Shown: positions 1 through 11,900 of the stretch, in pieces | Position numbering within the stretch: the first letter of the stretch is position 1 | How the letters are laid out: each line of letters starts with the position of its first letter | Assembly (NCBI GenBank): GCA_024663395.1 | Contig: JANFAH010000006.1 | Span: 1,550,001 to 1,614,000 of the forward strand | Direction: 5' to 3' | DNA from: Pisolithus tinctorius | Taxonomy: Eukaryota > Basidiomycota > Agaricomycetes > Boletales > Pisolithaceae | DNA: 64,000 nt | Notes under the pieces: model-generated | The model's input: only the letters and a program-made list of their open reading frames with translations | Told to the model about the DNA's origin: nothing | The model's database searches: none | Program-made: the position numbers and the translations under genes

Positions 1-2662
1 ATTCATGGGCTGATGGGAGTCGAGACTTGGAGTGTACGCGCCTGCACGCGAGCCGGGTCGAGATGGCGTGCGTGCCGTAGATGAATCTCGATAGCTCGAC
101 GGGGGGACCTTCCCGCCGGGTAAGGAAGCACGTCCGGCAGGTCGTGCCGCTGTGAATACCGGAACTTGCTGTACCCTCGTCTTCAATGCGGACTCCGGTG
201 TTTGGGCCCTGGACAATTGCCCACCGTTCCTATTTGCGTCTAGGGGACTCTCTGGTCGGTAGAATGATAACGTCGACGACGGCCGGGACTCCGAAGAGAC
301 ATGAACACTGGGAAGTGGTATTCGGGACCTGCTGGGCGGTCGTGGAGGGTGCAGACGAGATCCGCTCGGTGTACCTGACCGCAGCGTTGCATGCGCGCCG
401 GGTGACGAGGTGGAGAAGGTAAGCGTGGGGGAGAACGCGCGTTGCATTAAAGTGAGCTCTGCTTCGTCGTTATCGTCGTCGTCGCCGTGTTGACGCGCAG
501 ACACCGAACGCCCATGCAAGGGAAGCGAAGGGACTGGGATTCCACTGGGCGTGCGGGGTCGAGGGCGCGGGGTTGTCCCTAAACCTGGAGTCTGTGCGCG
601 AGAAGGAGGTCGGAAGAGGATGGGTAATGGAGGTATGGACGGATTGGATGATGGAGCAGTAGATATAGATGAAGTTACGGGTGACCACGGCCGCGACGAG
701 GCGTTCGAATTGGAGCTACGTGATAGGCTTCTGTGGGATGGTGTAAAAGGTACCAAAGGGGGACGGTCGGAAGAAATAACGGATTTGGCTGTTGGTCGCT
801 TGGATGGAGCGGGCTTCACAGTTGCCACACCATCTGTCTCGACTTTAGTGGACGCGTTCCAGGGTTGTTTGGCAGATTTCTGCTTGATGGTGACATTGGC
901 ATCCAGTGCGTCGGGACGCTTTGCGGCAGGAGAGGATTCAGGTGTGAGGCTCTGGCTGTATTTGTGGCCTTTGTGATCGGGGGTAAGTGGTGCGCCTTTG
1001 CTACCGAATACAAAGAGGGATGACCGCTGCCGCCGAATTGTTTTTGCCGGAGGCTCTGAAGGGGTTTGCGACTGTAGTGACTGAGATGATGCTCGCGAAA
1101 CTGGTAACGAGTCCGGTGGAGTAGCAGGGGACCTGACACTCCCTGTGAGCTTCTTCGCAAGTTTCTTCAAGGGCGACATCGACCTTGACAGAGAACTCGT
1201 CGCTGTCGTTCCTCTGCTTGTGCGGCTGGACGCCCGACTGCCCTTCAGCGACCCACTAGGTGGAGTGGCTAGGTAGCCATTGGCGGTGGTGTTTCCCGAG
1301 CTTGAGCCTGTTTCACTGAGTGCTTGATCTGCACTGACGAGAATTTTCCGAACAATCTCCATTTCCCTCTCCGTGCGATCCATACGTTCTCGGAGAAGAC
1401 GCCATCGCTTCGCAGCTTCTGCATGCCGTCGGAGTGCCTCCCCATTCTTAGTGACCCGATTGCGTACACCGTTGTCCATGATTGCGAGTACCTTTGTTGT
1501 AGCAGGCACATAATGTCTAGCGAATGGGTGAGTTTCACAAAAGAGAAGAACATCTGATATAAGACTCACTCCTTCTTGGCGTTGAAAGAGCCCAAGAGAG
1601 TGTTGAACGTTTCCAGGGTTATGGGCGATTTCTCTGAACGTAGCGAACTACACGATGCTCGAGACGCGCTTTCCCCACCCCGTTTGTACACTTGGCGTAT
1701 GAAATCCTTGGGAGTCCTTAGGAAATGATATCGTCGAAACCTCAAGGCTAACGCTTACCTGGCATTTATTAACGGCTTTCTCCAGGCTAACCATCATCCC
1801 ATCTGCTTGTTCGGTGACGGTTCGGAATACAGTGATCCACTTGTCCTCCTTGAGCTCTTGCTGGAGCTCATCGGTCTCCTGTTGGACCATATCCCACTCT
1901 TGAAGCAATGCGGCATGCTTTCTTAGCACAATGGCACGCTCTGTTGTCTCTTCCAGTCGCTCTCCTCCCGTTGGCCGAAATGGTGCAATCGACTCATTGA
2001 CGGATTTCAAACCACGGTCGATCGCTTCCAGACGGTCAGTCATGGACATGAGAGCATTGTCGATTTCAGCGGTTACAGCGGCATCTACGCCTCCGTCGGT
2101 CTGGGGCTTGTGTCGCAATTCTTGTATCTCTATAGCATTAGGCAGACGTGGGCTCAGTCAACCCAGGGATTCGATTGAAACATGCCACTGGAAAAAGAAA
2201 AAACCACACACCGAAGATACGCGTTTGAATGTCCGATAAACTATAAGATAGTTCGGTGATGTGCGTTAGGATGGCGAGTAATCGGATGTCCCTGACATGT
2301 CAGAGTGGCTTTTAAGTAACCGTCCACTTACTGTATCCTCTGATGACGAGGTTGGGCGACTTACTCCTGGCTTTTCCGCTTTCCATTTAATGGCTTTGGT
2401 GCCAATGAATGACTTGCAGTTATCGTTACATTCTCTAGTACGGAGAGCGGACAGGGCAAAGAGGTCACGTAAGGTTCCGAAAGATGTGGGTTCTCTAGAA
2501 TCGGACCCTACCTTCGTCTTCTGCCGTCAACGAAATGCTGACCGAGGATGAGGCAGGCGACGGAGTCCCGAGGGAGCTCCTGGGTACAGCAGGAGACGGG
2601 GTGAGTGAGTGGTAGTGAGAAAGCGGAGTCGAGTTTGTGCTGGGAGGCGAGAGCAGTGACAT
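1..2662 (-). CDS. KAR9: KAR9-like cortical/spindle-positioning protein (3' end cut by window edge)
   Basis: Resembles fungal KAR9, which links astral microtubules to actin transport for spindle and nuclear positioning. Exons on the minus strand: 2662-2512, 2434-2365, 2291-2212, 2129-1759, 1706-1570 and 1516 to the edge, all with GT-AG junctions; about 775 residues lie in the window. The N-terminus is Ser/Thr/Pro rich, followed by a helical region containing LLAILTHITELSYSLSDIQT, a coiled part with LQEWDMVQQETDELQQEL, and the conserved segment HYVPATTKVLAIMD. The C-terminal half is a low-complexity basic Ser/Pro/Arg region with SRSMSPLKKLAKKLTG, as expected for the microtubule-binding tail. 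The reading frame is still open at base 1, so the end of the protein is missing. The family call rests on motif recall, not on a search. Confidence 0.75.
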
Positions 2663-3092
2663 GAGTGAATATTGTGTGTGTTTATGTCGTTCTCGTCGGT
2701 GCAGGACCGCTCGATAGGCCTTGAAGGGGAGGATCCGCCGAGGCGACGCCAAAGGTTTGTTGTGTGATCAACGGGTAGCAAGCACGACACAGCCAGAAAC
2801 CTGGACAGACACGGCGGACCCTCCCGCGGAACTTGACCACTTTGAGAGACACCGAAAAGGCTAAGGAGACTTGTAGCAGACAGGCTGCCAGGTGTTGAAC
2901 GCGATATGTACACTCGGTCGAGGGGTTTACCTGACAACGTTCGAAGATAAAGTGGTGACGACGAGCACGGCAGGCTCCGGCTACACTCGAAAATGACATT
3001 CTGTTGTAGTACAGTATTGGGTTATGTACGTATGTACTCGAGCAACGATGGCAACCGCAAACCATAATCCAAACTTTAGGAATCAACGATCG
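2663..3092. other. Intergenic gap between KAR9-like start and Clr2-like stop
   Basis: 430 bp upstream of the KAR9-like start codon and downstream of the Clr2-like stop. Overlapping minus-strand open frames here show no family motif or consistent splice pattern. It should hold the KAR9 promoter and the Clr2 terminator; no specific element was identified. Confidence 0.5.
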
Positions 3093-5810
3093 TCAATCCT
3101 CTCTTGTTTCCAGCGAATCCACCTCCATAGGATTGACATTCGTCTCTGGCACCTTGATGGTCGGAATAGCGCTTGCATCACCTGTCACACTGTCCGGTAA
3201 TGGTTGGAGCGGAAGATACGACGTCTCTATGGCATCCCTCTCCTCCTTTTCTCTCGCCCTCGCACGCCAGTGCTCTTCCAAACCTTGGCGCGCTTCCTTA
3301 TCCGCTTCCCGAATCATGGCCACTCGTGTGGACCGCCACCGCACGGGATCCATCGTATTGTTGAACCCAGGCGTCAGCCCCTCTAACGCCCAAAGTTGAC
3401 TAGCTTCAACGAGGCCCCCACTTTCGACATCAAGCGCTTTCTCGACGCAAGCTTGAAGTAATGGGTGTTGGAGTAGCCGGGGGTAATACCGACCAGCGAT
3501 AAGATTTAATGAGATAACTGCCTCATATCCTGGTGTGAGAACAGGTCTAAACTTGAAACCCTCCGGCGGCGGGGGAAGCGAGAAGGGTGAGGAAAGGATG
3601 GGATGAGAAAGTAACTGGTTCGGGCTCTGTGCTTTTGTTTGACCGGGAACCGTAATCGAATCTGTGTGTGAGACGACATCCGACGTCGTTCCCTCCACCG
3701 GTACAGCAGGATTCGGATTCGCAAGCTGCGATCCTGAGGGAGCCTCAACGGAAATGCTGCCAGCTACAACGCCATTGGCAGAACTTGCAGGAGTTTCAAT
3801 CCCACTCGACTGATCTGTGGCTTTTCCCTTCCCCTTGCCATTTTCCTTGCCGCTTCCTGATCCTTCACCAGTGTCTCCTTCCCAGTCCTCATCTACAAGC
3901 TCATACAGCATACCTGTCGCCCTACACTCCTTCCCAGTTGATCCATTCACTTTCGGTACATCCACAACATAAAGTCCTTCGAGGAGCATGAACAGACCCC
4001 TCCCGGCTGCGCCCATTATATCTTCGCAATCGCCCGAACCCTCGTCAAGGGTGCGAGCGTATTCAATGGCTTTGCGAGACGGTCCAGCAGGTGGTAGTAT
4101 ATTTTCCGCGCCCTGTGGCGCAACTTGTCCGCGAGAAAGCTTAAGCCGCACGAGTTCATCCGTCCAAATGCGCTCTGCACCCCACCAGAGTCCCTGGAAG
4201 CGAGTCTGGGTAATAGTTTGGGTATGTGCCAAAGTCGGTAGGGTGGGCGCGGAAGGCCCAGCAGCAGAGATCGACTCCGAAAGCGACGCATTATAAGCCA
4301 TGCTAGCATTCATTACAGCGTGGAGCGACGTGCTGTCATTCTTAAATGCCGGTAAAGACGGCGGCGGCGTCACCACTTTCGGAGATGGAGGGATAGCAAA
4401 TTTGTATTCCCAATCGTCCGTTGGTGTCCAATATCCAGCCAGATTTGCGGCAATCTGAACTGCAAGCGCGAATGGTGCTGCAGCCTCGGCGAATTGTGTC
4501 GTGGCCGAGGGCTTGAAGGCATCCGTGTTGGTGTTCATTTGCTCCAACGGGACACGGTGGATCGCTTGTATCAACTCGTCAGAAGGCGCGTGAGCTTGGT
4601 ATGGTAGAACCTGGTCGGCACGAATGTTGTACGAGTACGGAATCCCGAGTAATTTTATCTTGTACCACAATGTCTGGACAACTGTCCAAGGGACCTGTTT
4701 GTCCTCATCGTTATATGTGGATTTGGAGGTGGAATTTGAAGATTCGGCGGCAGGCGCCTCGTTAGAGCCATCAGCAGCGTCCGTCATGACAATATCTGCT
4801 CCAGCTGCCTTTTCAGCGGTTTCATCAGATGACTTTGGTTTGGTTACCGCCTCCGACTTTATTTTTGCCTCCTCTACCAATCCCGGCCAAAATGTGATCG
4901 CATCCTTGTCGCCCGTGAGGCCGAGTATAGGGGGGTTTAAAGCGCACCACAATAATTCTCCGTCTCGGAACCAACGCCGTAATTCCATCTCTTCAGCATA
5001 GGCTGTTCGAAGGTCTGCATTGCGTTCCCTTGACATGTTTTGCTTTGGACCTGCGGGCTGTTTGACGGGACGTGGGGCACGGCGGATTGAAGCATAGGGT
5101 TTTCCACGATCCCGCACTTGACGGGCAGATGCAGATGTGGAAGCAGAAGCACCGGGCGCTCGCTGGCCACGAGTTGAAGGAGCACCAGTCAATGGGGTCG
5201 GCCGCCTTGGCAATAGACCCATCGACGCAGTGATCTCGCGCTGCGGTTTCCTATTGCAGTACTTACAGGAGCAATTAGCCCGATTGAGAGTGGGATCGGT
5301 GAGAAGCCAGAGTGCATGAGGGATGAACTCCGGAACCGAGCGGAAGCGTTTGGCGTGGCGGGATCCTGCGAGGGAGGTGGTATGAGGGGTTATATGGTGC
5401 AAAGCCAACATGACGCACCCATGAGATATGCATCGTGGCGCGGTCCACCTACTGGACCTTTATTGTGGTCGAACATCTGGTAGCCCTCTGGCCATCCGCG
5501 CAAAACATAACTTGGGCCAACTGTTCAGTATGCCAGGGCACATCAACGCTGCCCCATGTATGATAATAAAAGCAACCGCACCAGGCTTATGCAGACGAAC
5601 GGCCAAACTAGCACCGACCTCGCATCTCCACTTGATACAGAGACTTTCGTCGAGAGGAACAGGACGCATGAAGTTGACATGACCTTCGCTGTCAACAACG
5701 CGTGTTGTGTTTGTTGGCCATTGGTCTGTATCGCCGTCAGATGTCGGGAAATCGATGAACGACGGGTTAGCAGGCAGGACGTGGCCCGTTGATACGCCCC
5801 GCGCCGACAT
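3093..5810 (-). CDS. clr2: Clr2-like transcriptional silencing factor (cryptic loci regulator 2)
   Basis: Clr2 is a subunit of the fission-yeast SHREC complex, which silences heterochromatin through histone deacetylation and nucleosome remodelling. Exons: 5810-5582, 5520-5419 and 5365-3093 (867 aa). The first two exons carry the N-terminal Clr2 signature (FPTSDGDTDQWPTNTTRVVD, then GWPEGYQMFDHNKGP). Exon 3 continues with a Cys-rich segment, NRANCSCKYCNRKPQREI, that probably binds zinc. The central third is acidic and low-complexity. The C-terminal domain contains IAGRYYPRLLQHPLLQ, typical of the Clr2 C-terminal family. Both introns are 53-61 bp, and the phases join the N-terminal motif to the main exon. 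The ATG at 5810 is the first in frame. Function in this organism is inferred from the fission-yeast homologue. Confidence 0.8.
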
Positions 5811-6794
5811 GGCCAATGCACCAGGAGAACAAGTGGATTAGTCAGCAATTGTGAACGACTGTCCATCACTGTGCAGAATTTCCCACGGGTGGCTAGCTTC
5901 TTCTCCCGTCCATGACATGGAATTCTGCACGATTATCTTCCGTCAAGTCTTTGGTTTGCCTAGGGGAGAGATGCACGCCACTGGGCCTCACGAGGCACTA
6001 CGGTGGTGTCTGGGAACTGTGCATGCACTACATATGTGTCATGCATCACAGCCGTACTTATCAACGTCTTGCACAGCGACTAACTGGCATTCGCGTTAAA
6101 CAACACGGCGAGAGAGAAGTATCAAGTTGTCCCTGCAGAACGTCTACTTGTCCTACTTTCCTACCAAGCTGATGCTTTGATAGGGCCGCACATGAGAGGT
6201 TTATTTGAACTGGACAAGGTGACATGTAAACCATGCTTCCTGCTCGTGGAGTCACGATGTACAGTATCGTTCGCAAGACATGCTTATGCTTTTGCCACAG
6301 ATGTCAAGTGTTCAGTGACACTGACACTAGGAAAATGTTGTGAAATCGTTCACGTCCGGAAGGCAGTAACTCGTGTACTCCCCGTTCATCTACTTGCCTC
6401 GTCGAAAGCAGATCGAACACTTGCCATCTACCGTGCGTGTTCAGAAAGTCACTTGCATCGATTAGGTTTTACCCCGCTATCGCCTGCAACACTAGTGTGG
6501 TGTGTGCACCTGAGTTCTATCGTTAGCCGGACTTGGAATATGTCGTGTACACTGGCCAACGCAGAGGAACTCGATGTTGCCATGAATAAAATTGATGTTT
6601 GATAACCATGTTGGTCCTCGTAGTTAGATGCCGGCCCGCTGCTCTCTCGCTTTTGTATTAGTCTAGGCGAGACTGCCAGGTCGATAAACCGATTGGTGGT
6701 TCGTGTGACCCGAATTACTGACGGCTACTCAGTAGCAACTTGAGCTTGTGCAAACGACAACAGCAGTAATCAGCTCGGGGTAAGCACGTCACGG
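5811..6794. other. Intergenic region, divergent promoters
   Basis: About 980 bp between the divergently transcribed Clr2-like and F-box genes. Open frames such as 6177-6602 on the plus strand have no recognisable motif. No RNA gene or repeat was seen. Confidence 0.5.
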
Positions 6795-8508
6795 ATGGCT
6801 GCCCAGGCGCACGTGGAGACAGAGTTTCCCGAACTTGTCAGATTCAGGGAGGAGTGGAAGGAGGAAGTCCGTCAGCGCAGGGCGGCACGCCAGCAAACCG
6901 AGTCAGAACCCCCGGACTCGCAGATACACAGGCATGCATCACCACTGGTTGGCACCTCCCAGCTTCCCCCAGCATCCACTACAGCCTGCGGAAGTTCCGA
7001 CTTACCAGTTCAGCCATTGTCACAGGTTGACTGGCACAACCAAGTTGCGGCCAGCGTTTCAAGAGCGTCTCTCTACACGTCCAATAGCGAATCCCACAAC
7101 AGTCCCACTTTAACTCGCGCAGTCGGGATATATCGAAGTGCAGTACAACACGAACAGGAGGGCCGACTAGATGAAGCTCTCAAACTATACAGTCAAGCTT
7201 TCCGTTTGGAGCACAACGTTGACCGCGCGTACTTCTGGGAGGAGCAGAGGTCCCAGCAGTTGGCGATTCCGTCCTCTCCTGCAGGAGACCTGGTGAACGC
7301 CACATTTACAGGCAAGAGCAAAGCAAATGCAGTACAGGGCACCACCATTATCAAGGCCGAGACGAAGGACAAATACTGTGCATCAGGGGCTTTGGGCAAA
7401 CTCATTGCAAACTTCCCTGCCGAGCTTGCATTTACACCCGAGGACGAGCGCGAAGGCGTAGCTCTCAACGTGATTCCGGACGAATTACTTTTGAACGTTC
7501 TGTGTAGCCTAGATACAACCGCCATTGAGCGGTTCGCGGCCGTCTGTCGCAAAGCCCGTGTGCTTAGCCTCGACTCGTCGATATGGAGGTAAATAATATG
7601 CTTGGATTGTGTTGTAGAGCACTTGACGCGTTTCACCAGGGACTTCGTATATATGGCTTATAAGCCCCCTCAGATCCCTGACGCAGACTCAGTGAATGCG
7701 ATAGTCAAACGCTTTAATGCTGATTATCGACAAACTTACATAGCGCAGCCAAGGCTGCGACTAGACGGTGTGTACATCGCTGTATGCCATTATGTGTGAG
7801 TTTTTTTCATTTACTATACAGGATGACCTTTTGAACATGTCGCCAGTCGCCGGGGAGTGAGCGATTATGCGTGGGCCAATGTAGGTCGTAATCTCACAAT
7901 TTATATTCGCATTCCAACCACTACTCCCAGAGCACGCATCTCATTACGTACCACCGGTATCTGTGCGTGTTCTTTCAAACCTCTTGATATACGTATGCCT
8001 GAATATTCTATGTATACACTAGGCGCTTCTTTGCAGATGGAACCGTGCTTTCGCTTCTTGCCAACGAAGAACATACACCTCAAAATGTCATACCTGTTCT
8101 CAAACCATCACTGCGTATGAAGGTACGGTGTGCATGACACTCCTGTGTTGATCTGCGTTTTACACTTGCCCAGGGATTCACCGTAGGCAATTGGCAACTT
8201 GATGGGTCGATCGTTCGAATATCCGACTTAGTACGTGCCGTCTCTAATGCATTCCCGTGTGACCTACTCACTTACGCTCTCGTACTGTATCGTGTGGGTA
8301 GCATTCGCCACATCATTATCCTTCGTCTCGCTACAATTTTCAGATGTCTCTTGCGCTTCAGTCCAAGCCGCTTGGGCGGTGGAACAGGCTTGAGATTCTC
8401 TCATACGAGTCAGTCAATGTTGAAAAAGGGGAGGTCGTACCTTTTGTTCTCAAGCACGAGCGGCCTTTCTGGTTTTCGAGAGTCAAGAGCTACCCCGGAT
8501 ACCATTAA
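6795..8508 (+). CDS. F-box protein of the FBXO9/Pof7/Hrt3 type
   Basis: Predicted substrate adaptor of an SCF ubiquitin ligase. Exons: 6795-7588, 7640-7795, 7847-7880, 7931-7956, 8023-8122, 8174-8230 and 8344-8508 (443 aa). The N-terminal part has a TPR/MIT-like helical segment (AVGIYRSAVQHEQEGRLDEA). The F-box follows near residues 225-265 (NVIPDELLLNVLCSLDTTAI). The C-terminal FBXO9-type domain reads DGVYIAVCHYVRRGVSDYAW, then THLITYHR and RFFADGTVLSLLANEE. The tiny exons of 34 and 26 bp are required to keep this conserved order. The last intron (8231-8343, 113 bp) is longer than the others and could hide another small exon. It starts about 1 kb from the Clr2-like gene, on the opposite strand. 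Confidence 0.85.
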
Positions 8509-8913
8509 GACAGTAGCCTGCCAGTCAACATGCTTCACACTAGATTCGGTATTTCTCAACATGGCCTTGCAACTTTGTTAACCACACACTATCTTGGCTG
8601 TGGTTCACGCGCATACTCAATATTGCTTGACTTCTTACTTGTGGTATGTCAAGTAGGTGGCCGTGTCCGAGCCGGGAGTCTGCCACTTTGCAAGCACAAT
8701 TTAGACGAAAAGATTTTCAAGGTCATTGGAGAGGACAGTTCCGCTTCAGGAACAGAGATGTGTCTGCATGGAATACTGAGATGAAACTTGCCATTTACAT
8801 ATGGACATCATGTCGAAAGTTGTGATGGTATGTGCAATAAAGGATCAGACTTTTACATATATGGCAAATCTGTGAGCATGTAGATGCATCATAAAATACA
8901 AGGTTATATCAAA
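8509..8913. other. Intergenic, tail-to-tail
   Basis: 405 bp between the F-box stop and the NLR stop on the opposite strand. No gene seen. The right part, from about 8815, is AT-rich and belongs to the CpG-free block that covers the 3' half of the NLR gene. Confidence 0.5.
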
Positions 8914-11900
8914 CTAAACTGCCTTAAAACATTGATACCATGCTCTCCCATGAACCATCTGGCTCAAGTCCAGCTCCAAGCAACTACCTTTTGGAATAAC
9001 TGCTGTGTTCCACATTGAATAAAATGGCCTCTGACAGAATGTTGGAGGTATCCAGAGCAACAATCTCCCCTTTGGACCTCTGATCCAGCCATCATTGAAA
9101 AGTTTGACTGGATCATGCCTCACATTGGCATCTTCCTGCAGGAGGCCATCAAGGAGTTGTTGACTGTCATGCAGAGCATGTGATGAGATGGATGAAAAGC
9201 AAACTGTGTATGCTGCAATAAATAGCATAAGTCAGCTGAGTAAAGTTAGATACATGCCAGCAGGTAGTACTCACAAGTGATGGTGTGGGATGGGTGAGAC
9301 ATGCCCTCTATGTTGTAAGCAGCCCAGCCTGACTGCACAGATTCATAGCCATGAGCATCCCAGACCCTCACAGTCTTGTCATCTGAGCCTGAGACAATCC
9401 TCTTGCCATCAGAGGAGAATGCAACAGAGAAGACCCAACCAGTATGCCCCTCAAGAGGGCCACCAATCTGGACACCTCTCTCAGCATCCCAGACCCTCAC
9501 AGTCTTGTCAAAAGAGCCTGAGACAATCCTCTTGCCATCAGAGGAGAATGCAACAGAGAAGACCCAACTAGTATGCCCCTGAAGAGGGCCACCAATCTGG
9601 ACACCTCTCTCAGCATCCCAGACCCTCACAGTGTTGTCATATGAGCCTGAGACAATCCTCTTGCCATCAGAGGAGAATCTAACAGAGTTGACTGAATGAG
9701 TATGCCCTTGAAGAGGGCCACCAATCTGGACACCTCTCTCAGCATTCCAGACCCTCACAGTCTTGTCATCTGAGCCTGACACAATCCTCTTGCCATCAGA
9801 GGAGAATCCAACAGATAAGACCCAACTAGTATGCCCCTGAAGAGGGCCACCAATCTGGACACCTCTCTCAGCATCCCAGACCCTCACAGTGTTGTCATAT
9901 GAGCCTGAGACAATCCTCTTGCCATCAGTGGAGAATCCAACAGAGTTGACTGAATGAATGTGCCCCTCAAGAGGGCCACCAATCTGGACACCTTGTTCAG
10001 CATTCCAGACCCTCACAGTGTTGTCATATGAGCCTGAGACAATCCTCTTGCCATCAGAGGAGAATCCAACAGATAAGACCCAACCAGTATGCCCCACAAG
10101 AGGGCCACCAATCTGGACACCTTGTTCAGCATTCCAGACCCTCACAGTCTTGTCATGTGAACCTGAGACAATCCTCTTGCCATCAAAGGAGAATCCAACA
10201 GAGTTGACTGAATGAGTATGCCCCTCAAGAGGGCCACCAATCTGGACACCTCTCTCAACATCACAGACCCTCACAGTCTTGTCAGAAGAGCCTGAGACAA
10301 TCCTCTTGCAATCAGAGGAGAATCCAACAGACCTGACCTGATCAGTATGCCCCTCAAGAGGGCCACCAATCTGGATACCTTTCTCAGCATCCCAGACCCT
10401 CACAGTCTTGTCATCTGAGCCTGAGACAATCCTCTTGCCATCTGGGGAGAATCCAACAGAGTTGACTGAACCAGTATGACCCTCAAGAGGGCCACCAATC
10501 TGGACACCTTGTTCAGCACTCCAGACCCTCACAGTCTTGTCATCTGAGCCTGAGATAATCCTATTGCCATCAGAGGAGAATTGAACAGACCAGACTGAAG
10601 CAGTATGCCCCTCAAGAGGGCCACCAATCTGGACACCTCTCTCAGCATCCCAGACCCTCACAGTGTTGTCATATGAGCCTGAGACAATCCTCTTGCCATC
10701 AGAGGAGAATCCAACAGAGTTGACTGAACCAGTATGCCCCTCAAGAGGGCCACCAATCTGGACACCTCTCTCAGCATCCCAGACCCTCACAGTCTTGTCA
10801 TATGAGCCTGAGACAATCCTCTTGCCATCTGGGGAGAATCCAACAGAGTTGACTGAACCAGTATGACCCTCAAGAGGGCCACCAATCTGGACACCTCTCT
10901 CAGCATTCCAGACCCTCACAGTCTTGTCATCTGAGCCTGAGACAATCCTCTTGCCATCAGAGGAGAATCCAACAGACCAAATTGAACCAGTATGCCCCTG
11001 AAGAGGGCCACCAATCTGGACACCTCTCTCAGCATCACAGACTGTCACAGTGTTGTCATATGAGCCTGACACAATCCTCTTGCCATCAGAGGAGAATCCA
11101 ACAGAGTTGACCCAATGAGTATGCCCCTGAAGAGGGCCACCAATCTGGACACCTCTCTCAGCATCCCAGACCCTCACAGTCCTGTCATCTGAGCCTGAGA
11201 CAATCCTCTTGCCATCAGGGGAGAATCCAACAGACCTGACCCAACCAGTATGCCCTGGCAATGTAAGTTGAGCAACTGGCCATTCTTTAAGCCCTCCAAC
11301 AGAAAGTTCAACAATGCAAGAGAATTTTGGCATGAGCTTTCTTGATAGCATTGTGGCTGATGGTGTAAATGGGAGTGCAGAAATGTAAAGGTGTGGGGTG
11401 CTGTGTGAGATTACACTGCCAAAATTATGCAGAAATTTGATCCCATCTTGTGCTAAGGCCAAGGTATCCTCAAAACCACTCTGGCCCTTGGATATCACAT
11501 TAGATGAAGTCAAATGTTGCTGTAATTCACCAACCTGTAGCCATGTTATAGTGGAGGCCAGAGCACTTGTGACATGTCCAAGTCCACTGAGAAGGCTCAG
11601 TGCCTCAAGCCAGAAGATGAGCTTTTCACATCCAATAACAGCCTCTACCAGTGTGGCCAGTGCTGAGTCGAACCCAGTTCTCTGCAGATGGTGTCCCCAG
11701 TATTGACATGAGTAGGATAGATTTTCTGAAATATTTTTGCTGATTCTTTCCTGCAAATCGACAACCTCTGAGTTCCCAGAGTAGGAACTTTCCAATCCAC
11801 ATATGTTGAATTTGAGGTCATTGCAAAGAGTGTGCAATGAAGCAAAGGCAAGGACACCATGCATACTAGGTGCACCAACAAAATAATCCCCGCTCCGTGA

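Noticed and set aside
551..1023. Plus-strand open frames of 96-141 codons
   Set aside because: They lie antisense to the continuous KAR9-like C-terminal frame, which has the expected basic Ser/Pro composition.
9290..10866. Several plus-strand open frames repeating the same peptide
   Set aside because: They are antisense shadows of the WD40-coding repeat; the minus strand carries the conserved NLR protein.
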